Assembly: GCA_001412425.1 (NCBI GenBank)
Contig: LKUH01000391.1
Span: 1 to 25,943 of the forward strand
Length of the DNA: 25,943 nt
From: Candidatus Cloacimonas sp. SDB
Lineage (GTDB): Bacteria; Cloacimonadota; Cloacimonadia; Cloacimonadales; TCS61
Direction of reading: 5' to 3'
Numbering within the stretch: position 1 is the stretch's first letter; each line of letters starts with the position of its first letter. A model generated the notes under the pieces. It did no database searches and was not told where the DNA came from. It worked only from the letters and a program-made list of their open reading frames with translations. The translations under genes and the position numbers were made by a program. Shown piece after piece: positions 22,502 through 25,943 of the stretch.

Positions 22502-23836
22502 ATGTACGAAAAAGAATTTGAATTTATTCTGAATTACGCCAGAGATATTGTGGATGATATCGAGATTCTTCTTTTTGAAGAGAGTTCCTTCTCCACCCGA
22601 ATACATTCTCAAGAGATAGAAGCTTTCAACTATTCCGATACCAAAGGGATCGGAATCCGAATACTTAAAAATGGTAAGGTCGGAATTGCCTACACCGAGA
22701 AATTTGACGAAGATTCCTTTCAATTAATAGTAAATGAAGCAATTGAGAACAGCGAATTAATTGAAAATGATGATGAAGTAATTTTTGAAAATTATCCTGA
22801 TGTTGATACTGATCTCCAGTTTTATTCTTCCCAACTGGATGAAATTAAAGTTGAAGATAAAATTGAATTTACCAAGAACATGGAAAAATTCTGTCGTGCA
22901 GCTGATGACCGCATCATAAACGTTCCTTATTCCATGATGGGAAATGGAAAATATTTTGTGAAAATAGCCAATTCAAAAGGTTTAAGTAAAGAAGAAATGC
23001 AAAATATTGCCTATGCTTATGTAGGTTGTCTTGCCGCTGATAAGGAAGATAAAAGAATGGCATTCGAATTTCAGATCGGACGAGATTTCAGCAAATTCGA
23101 TTCCCATAAACTGGCTGAGAAAAGTGCTGAGAAAAGTATCGAGCTTCTGGGTGGAAAGGATATCAAAACAGGAAAATATCCGATTGTCCTCAACAATGAA
23201 ATGATGGCTACTATATTATCTACTTTTTCCGGTATCTTTTCTGCAAAATCGGTGCAGGAAGGAAAATCTCTGCTTTCCGGAAAATTGCAGCAGAAAATTG
23301 CCAATAAAAATATCTCCATTGTGGATGACGCCCTTCATCCGGAAGGATCGGGATCACGTTCATTTGACAGAGAGGGTTACCCTTCACAGAGAACTGTACT
23401 GATTGATAAAGGCGTGTTGAAAACTTACCTGCATAATACTGTAACAGCCCGAAAAGACAAGACAAAATCAACCGGGAATGCGGTTAGAAACTATAAATCA
23501 TCTCTTTCTATTGCCACAACCAATTTTTACCTTGAACCGGGCAATATCTCCAGAAAAGAACTTTTTAATCAGCATCCTCAGATCGTGGAAATCGTATCTC
23601 TGCAAGGGATGCACTCCGGGGCAAATCCGATTTCAGGCGATTTTTCCCTCTCCGGTGAAGGTTACCTCTGGGAAAAGGGCGAAAGGAAATATTCTTTGAA
23701 ACAATTTACTATTTCCGGTAATTTCCTCGAATTGCTCAATAATGTGGAAACAATTGCCGATGATTTCTTATTCAACATAAGTTCTTTTGGTGCCTCATCT
23801 GTCCTGATTAAAGAATTAGCAATCAGCAGCAGTTAA
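22502..23836 (+). CDS. pmbA: TldE/PmbA, partner subunit of TldD
   Basis: Protein of 444 residues, the non-metal partner of TldD; the two form a heterodimer whose interface encloses the substrate peptide. It lacks HExxxH, as expected: the corresponding region reads ATILSTFSGIFSAKSVQEGK. Family blocks present are DDALHPEGSGSRSFDREGYP, RTVLIDKGVLKTYLHN and the C-terminal GMHSGANPISGDFSLSGEGY. A GGAGG Shine-Dalgarno lies close to the ATG, and the gene starts 9 bp after tldD. A hairpin terminator follows 32 bp after the stop, so the operon appears to contain only these two genes. Confidence 0.93.
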   Translation: MYEKEFEFILNYARDIVDDIEILLFEESSFSTRIHSQEIEAFNYSDTKGIGIRILKNGKVGIAYTEKFDEDSFQLIVNEAIENSELIENDDEVIFENYPDVDTDLQFYSSQLDEIKVEDKIEFTKNMEKFCRAADDRIINVPYSMMGNGKYFVKIANSKGLSKEEMQNIAYAYVGCLAADKEDKRMAFEFQIGRDFSKFDSHKLAEKSAEKSIELLGGKDIKTGKYPIVLNNEMMATILSTFSGIFSAKSVQEGKSLLSGKLQQKIANKNISIVDDALHPEGSGSRSFDREGYPSQRTVLIDKGVLKTYLHNTVTARKDKTKSTGNAVRNYKSSLSIATTNFYLEPGNISRKELFNQHPQIVEIVSLQGMHSGANPISGDFSLSGEGYLWEKGERKYSLKQFTISGNFLELLNNVETIADDFLFNISSFGASSVLIKELAISSS

Positions 23837-23868
23837 AATACAAAAAATACCCTTATATGAATAATTTG

Positions 23869-23896
23869 AAAAGCCCTGCTTGTACAGGGCTTTTTT
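23869..23896. terminator. Bidirectional hairpin terminator after tldE
   Basis: Stem AAAAGCCCTG (23869-23878), loop of six bases, and CAGGGCTTTT (23885-23894), followed by more T on the plus strand. The 10-bp stem has six A/T-G/C mixed closing pairs with a GC-rich core. On the minus strand the hairpin is also followed by T-rich sequence, so it can stop transcripts from the converging gene that ends at 23920. Confidence 0.9.
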
Positions 23897-23919
23897 CAAA
23901 ATATAAATGGGATTCAGAT

Positions 23920-24832
23920 CTATTTTAAAAGTCCAATTGTCAAAACTATCGCCTGATCATTGAAATCGTTAAAAGTATGAATGTAATCCAGGTTAATTAT
24001 CACCTGAAAATTGTAGGTTCGAAATAATCTTAGTCCTGTTGAGGCAGTTAATTCAAACCCGTCACCTCTTTTACCACTGTCATGATTTACCCAGTGAAAT
24101 CCCAGAGCTCCGCCCAGATAAGGGCAAATATCTTTTCTGGTCATTAAATAAGAAACATAAACATTGGTGGCAAATCCTTTTCTAATGGCAAATAATGCAC
24201 CTACTGCTGTATTGGTGATCTCATAACCTGTCCTGAAATCGGCTGTAAAAGATTCTTCGGTATTTCCGTCATACCCTTCTGTGGGAAATAAATATCCAAA
24301 AGAAAAACCGGCAAATCCTTTTGCCTGGCGTCTGGTAAGGGATTTTTCTTCATTTTTTACAATTGCTCCTACCTCTGCTGATTTTTCAATTGGTGTTTCC
24401 CGGGCAATACTTATTGAAATTCTCTTAATTACCATTTCAAGATCATCAATATTTTCCGAAACTACATTGTCAGTTAATATTGTTCTATTATTTTCAACAT
24501 CGAAAAGCATGAACTGAACTACAATTTTTTTACCCAGTTTGCTTAAACTGGAGCTAACCACTTTAATAGCATTCAATTCCTGTCCGATCTCAAGGGCACA
24601 TTCGGCATCCATACAAAATTTACCACCGGCTTGCAGCATCTGTTCTGGACTGGCTTATAATTTCTTTACCGGTTTCTTTCGCAATATTCTGCCTCAGCAA
24701 CATGTTTACTGTTTGAGTAGTGTAAGCATCGATGCCAATAGAATAAACCGGCAGTACAGCATAATACTGAGCAGACAGTAGCTGAGAAATTAAGATCAAT
24801 GATCCTAAGATTAAAATTTTTCGCATATTCAT
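23920..24832 (-). pseudogene. FlgO/CsgG-like domain plus outer-membrane barrel, frameshifted
   Basis: Two overlapping frames read as one gene broken by a shift. The first part starts at ATG 24832 (AGGAG three bases upstream), encodes a signal peptide ending LLSAQ and YYAVLPVYSIGIDAYTTQTV, then hits a stop at 24620. The second part continues the same family in the +1 frame: GGKFCMDAECALEIGQELNA, then KLGKKIVVQFMLFDVENN, completing a FlgO/CsgG-like domain. A C-terminal region of about 130 residues follows, rich in alternating Gly/aromatic strands (GFAGFSFGYLFPTEGY, then YLGGALGFHWVNH), probably an outer-membrane beta-barrel. The shift lies within 24623-24654; dropping one base there joins EIIS to SPEQMLQAGG. 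It may be a real mutation or a sequencing error. If repaired the product would be about 303 residues. Confidence 0.8.
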
Positions 24833-24885
24833 TATCTCCTGAAAGTTTTGTCTAATCCGTAAGATGAATAAAAATATGTCAATCA

Positions 24886-25824
24886 TTATTCATTCGAGGT
24901 TAGATCAAGATTTCGGCTGCGAAATCCATAACCCATAACATCCCAAACATCCGTCAGTAATACAAATGCTTTGGGATCTATATCCCTGACAATATCCCGC
25001 ATAACAGCTACCTGCCTTCTATTCATGGCACAGAAAAGTATATCACTGTCACGCCCGGTATATCCGCCCTGAGCTTTAATTATGGTTACTCCTCTTCTAA
25101 TATCATCATAGATTTTTTCTTTTATTTCATCATTTTTGGTGGAAATAATATAAACTCCCTTTACATAGGGGAGACCCTCACTGGTAAGATCGGTAATTTT
25201 GGCAGTTATGAATAAATTTATATAGCCCCAGATTATAAGTTTAAGATCAGAAAATACTAACCCGATAGTCAGAATTATGGCAGTTTCCACTATCCAGTAA
25301 CCTTTACCGATAGATACACCTGTTTTCTGTTTCAACAGAGCAACCGGAATGTCTGTTCCTCCTGTGGAACCGCGAAACCGAAAAATTATTCCCAATCCTA
25401 TTCCCAATAAAACAGATCCAGCTATGGCAGATAGATAGATGTCATCAGGAGACAGCATTGCATGGATTTGTTTACCTTCGATTAGGTAGGTGTAATTACT
25501 GAGATCTTGAAGAATTCCGACTTTGGATAAATTGGGAATACTGAGGAGATCGGTTAAAATAGATCCAGTGATCATACCATAAATGGATCTGAAACCAAAT
25601 TGCCTGCCTAGAAATATAAAACTTATAATAAATAAGGGTAAATTCATAAGGAGCATTGATACACCTACAGGCAATTGAAAAATATGGAAAAAGATCTGAG
25701 CTAGACCACCAACTCCCCCGGGTGCAATTTTATAAGGTATCAAAAACCAGGAATAGGCAATTGCAAAAAATACAGAGCCGCCAATTATTCCAAAATACTG
25801 AGTTAAGTTTCTTCTAATATTCAT
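24886..25824 (-). CDS. YitT-family membrane protein (DUF2179)
   Basis: Membrane protein of 312 residues. Five to six hydrophobic helices are visible (about 11-30, 52-72, 80-95, 130-149, 176-192) with the family motifs IAPGGVGGLA (33-42) and GSTGGTDIP (152-160). A cytoplasmic DUF2179 domain follows at about 220-300: RGVTIIKAQGGYTGRDSDIL (244-263), then TDVWDVMGYGF. YitT proteins are widespread in bacteria and their substrate is unknown; the soluble domain has a small ferredoxin-like fold that may sense a ligand. ATG at 25824 is preceded by GGGAGGTGA, a strong ribosome site. It ends 53 bp before the broken FlgO-like gene, which could be co-transcribed. Confidence 0.92.
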   Translation of the reverse strand: MNIRRNLTQYFGIIGGSVFFAIAYSWFLIPYKIAPGGVGGLAQIFFHIFQLPVGVSMLLMNLPLFIISFIFLGRQFGFRSIYGMITGSILTDLLSIPNLSKVGILQDLSNYTYLIEGKQIHAMLSPDDIYLSAIAGSVLLGIGLGIIFRFRGSTGGTDIPVALLKQKTGVSIGKGYWIVETAIILTIGLVFSDLKLIIWGYINLFITAKITDLTSEGLPYVKGVYIISTKNDEIKEKIYDDIRRGVTIIKAQGGYTGRDSDILFCAMNRRQVAVMRDIVRDIDPKAFVLLTDVWDVMGYGFRSRNLDLTSNE

Positions 25825-25844
25825 TTCACCTCCCAGAAAGTCCG

Positions 25845-25871
25845 AATTTATTTTCCAATTTTAACCGTCAA
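25845..25871 (-). promoter_or_regulatory. Possible promoter of the YitT-family gene
   Basis: TTGACG at 25866-25871 on the minus strand and TAAATT at 25845-25850 are separated by 15 bp, shorter than ideal. It lies 21 bp before the start codon. No better pair is seen in the last 120 bases of the window, which hold no gene. Confidence 0.25.
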
Positions 25872-25943
25872 CCAAAATAATTATTGCCTTAAATTGAAGG
25901 ATTTCAGATTTTGGACTATTGCGTTTATGTAAAAAATTAGTTT

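Noticed and set aside
22061..22723. 220-residue open frame on the minus strand spanning the tldD-tldE junction
   Set aside because: It is antisense to two well-conserved genes and shows no recognisable domain or ribosome site.
21110..23836. RiPP or microcin cluster around TldD/TldE
   Set aside because: No small precursor-like gene, cyclodehydratase, radical SAM enzyme or transporter lies nearby; tldDE stands alone between its promoter and a terminator.
24620..24660. Programmed ribosomal frameshift joining the two halves of the FlgO-like gene
   Set aside because: No slippery heptamer, rare-codon stop pair or clear stimulatory structure is visible; mutation or sequence error is simpler.
24877..24882. 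TTGACA at the end of the yitT-family gene as a promoter for the broken FlgO-like gene
   Set aside because: No -10 box at proper spacing (CGGATT at 17 bp); left out.
1..25943. Mobile elements, CRISPR arrays, tRNA or rRNA genes
   Set aside because: No regularly spaced repeats, terminal inverted repeats, transposase or integrase motifs; intergenic gaps are too short and hold no cloverleaf I could recognise.

Overview
The window is AT-rich, gene-dense chromosomal DNA from a Gram-negative bacterium. It shows no transposase, integrase, phage gene, CRISPR array, rRNA or tRNA. Three lipobox lipoproteins, an LpoB homologue, a heptose-phosphate adenylyltransferase (RfaE2) and a predicted outer-membrane barrel all point to a two-membrane envelope. 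A complete Bat (Bacteroides aerotolerance) cluster, a GlmU-type enzyme lacking its acetyltransferase half, and a separate RfaE2 domain suggest the FCB/Cloacimonadota neighbourhood. That placement is inference from gene content, not from a marker-gene tree.

Layout. (1) 59-3512, plus strand: three lipoprotein genes (LpoB-like, COG3014-like, LPP20-like) followed by a YjbQ-family gene, probably one operon. (2) 3525-20864, minus strand: 21 consecutive genes with no gap above 24 bp and many start/stop overlaps. Read 5' to 3', the run is der, plsY, purF, rfaE2, an RseC-like gene, folB, folK, a GlmU-like uridylyltransferase, a HIT hydrolase, a LytR_C-domain protein, rsfS, argS, a YfcE-like phosphoesterase, then moxR, a DUF58 gene, a signal-peptide/Ig-like/TM protein, batA, batB, batC, batD and batE. 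The first 13 are housekeeping genes (ribosome assembly, phospholipid, purine, folate, LPS and peptidoglycan precursors, translation). The last eight form one MoxR-VWA-Bat envelope module. (3) 20865-21109: divergent promoter region with a consensus -10 box for tldD and four copies of a TTNACGC motif, two of them arranged as an inverted repeat around the -10. (4) 21110-23836, plus strand: tldD and tldE/pmbA, the two halves of a metalloprotease. (5) 23869-23896: a strong hairpin terminator that can serve both strands. (6) 23920-24832, minus strand: a FlgO/CsgG-like plus beta-barrel gene broken by a one-base frameshift. (7) 24886-25824, minus strand: a YitT-family membrane protein.

How they work together. 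The MoxR AAA+ ATPase, DUF58 protein and two membrane-anchored VWA proteins (BatA, BatB), with TPR partners BatC and BatE and the Ig-like proteins BatD and the 312-residue protein, are expected to form a complex at the inner membrane facing the periplasm. The convergent lipoprotein operon also acts on the envelope, at the outer membrane. No clearly new defence or mobile system is visible. The points most worth checking are the TTNACGC repeats upstream of der/tldD, the broken FlgO-barrel gene, the embedding of the Bat module in a housekeeping gene run, and several residue-level oddities (ArgS HIGH motif, YfcE-like Asn to Thr, single-domain GlmU, PurF with Fe-S cysteines but no propeptide). Several start codons were moved to positions supported by a Shine-Dalgarno sequence.
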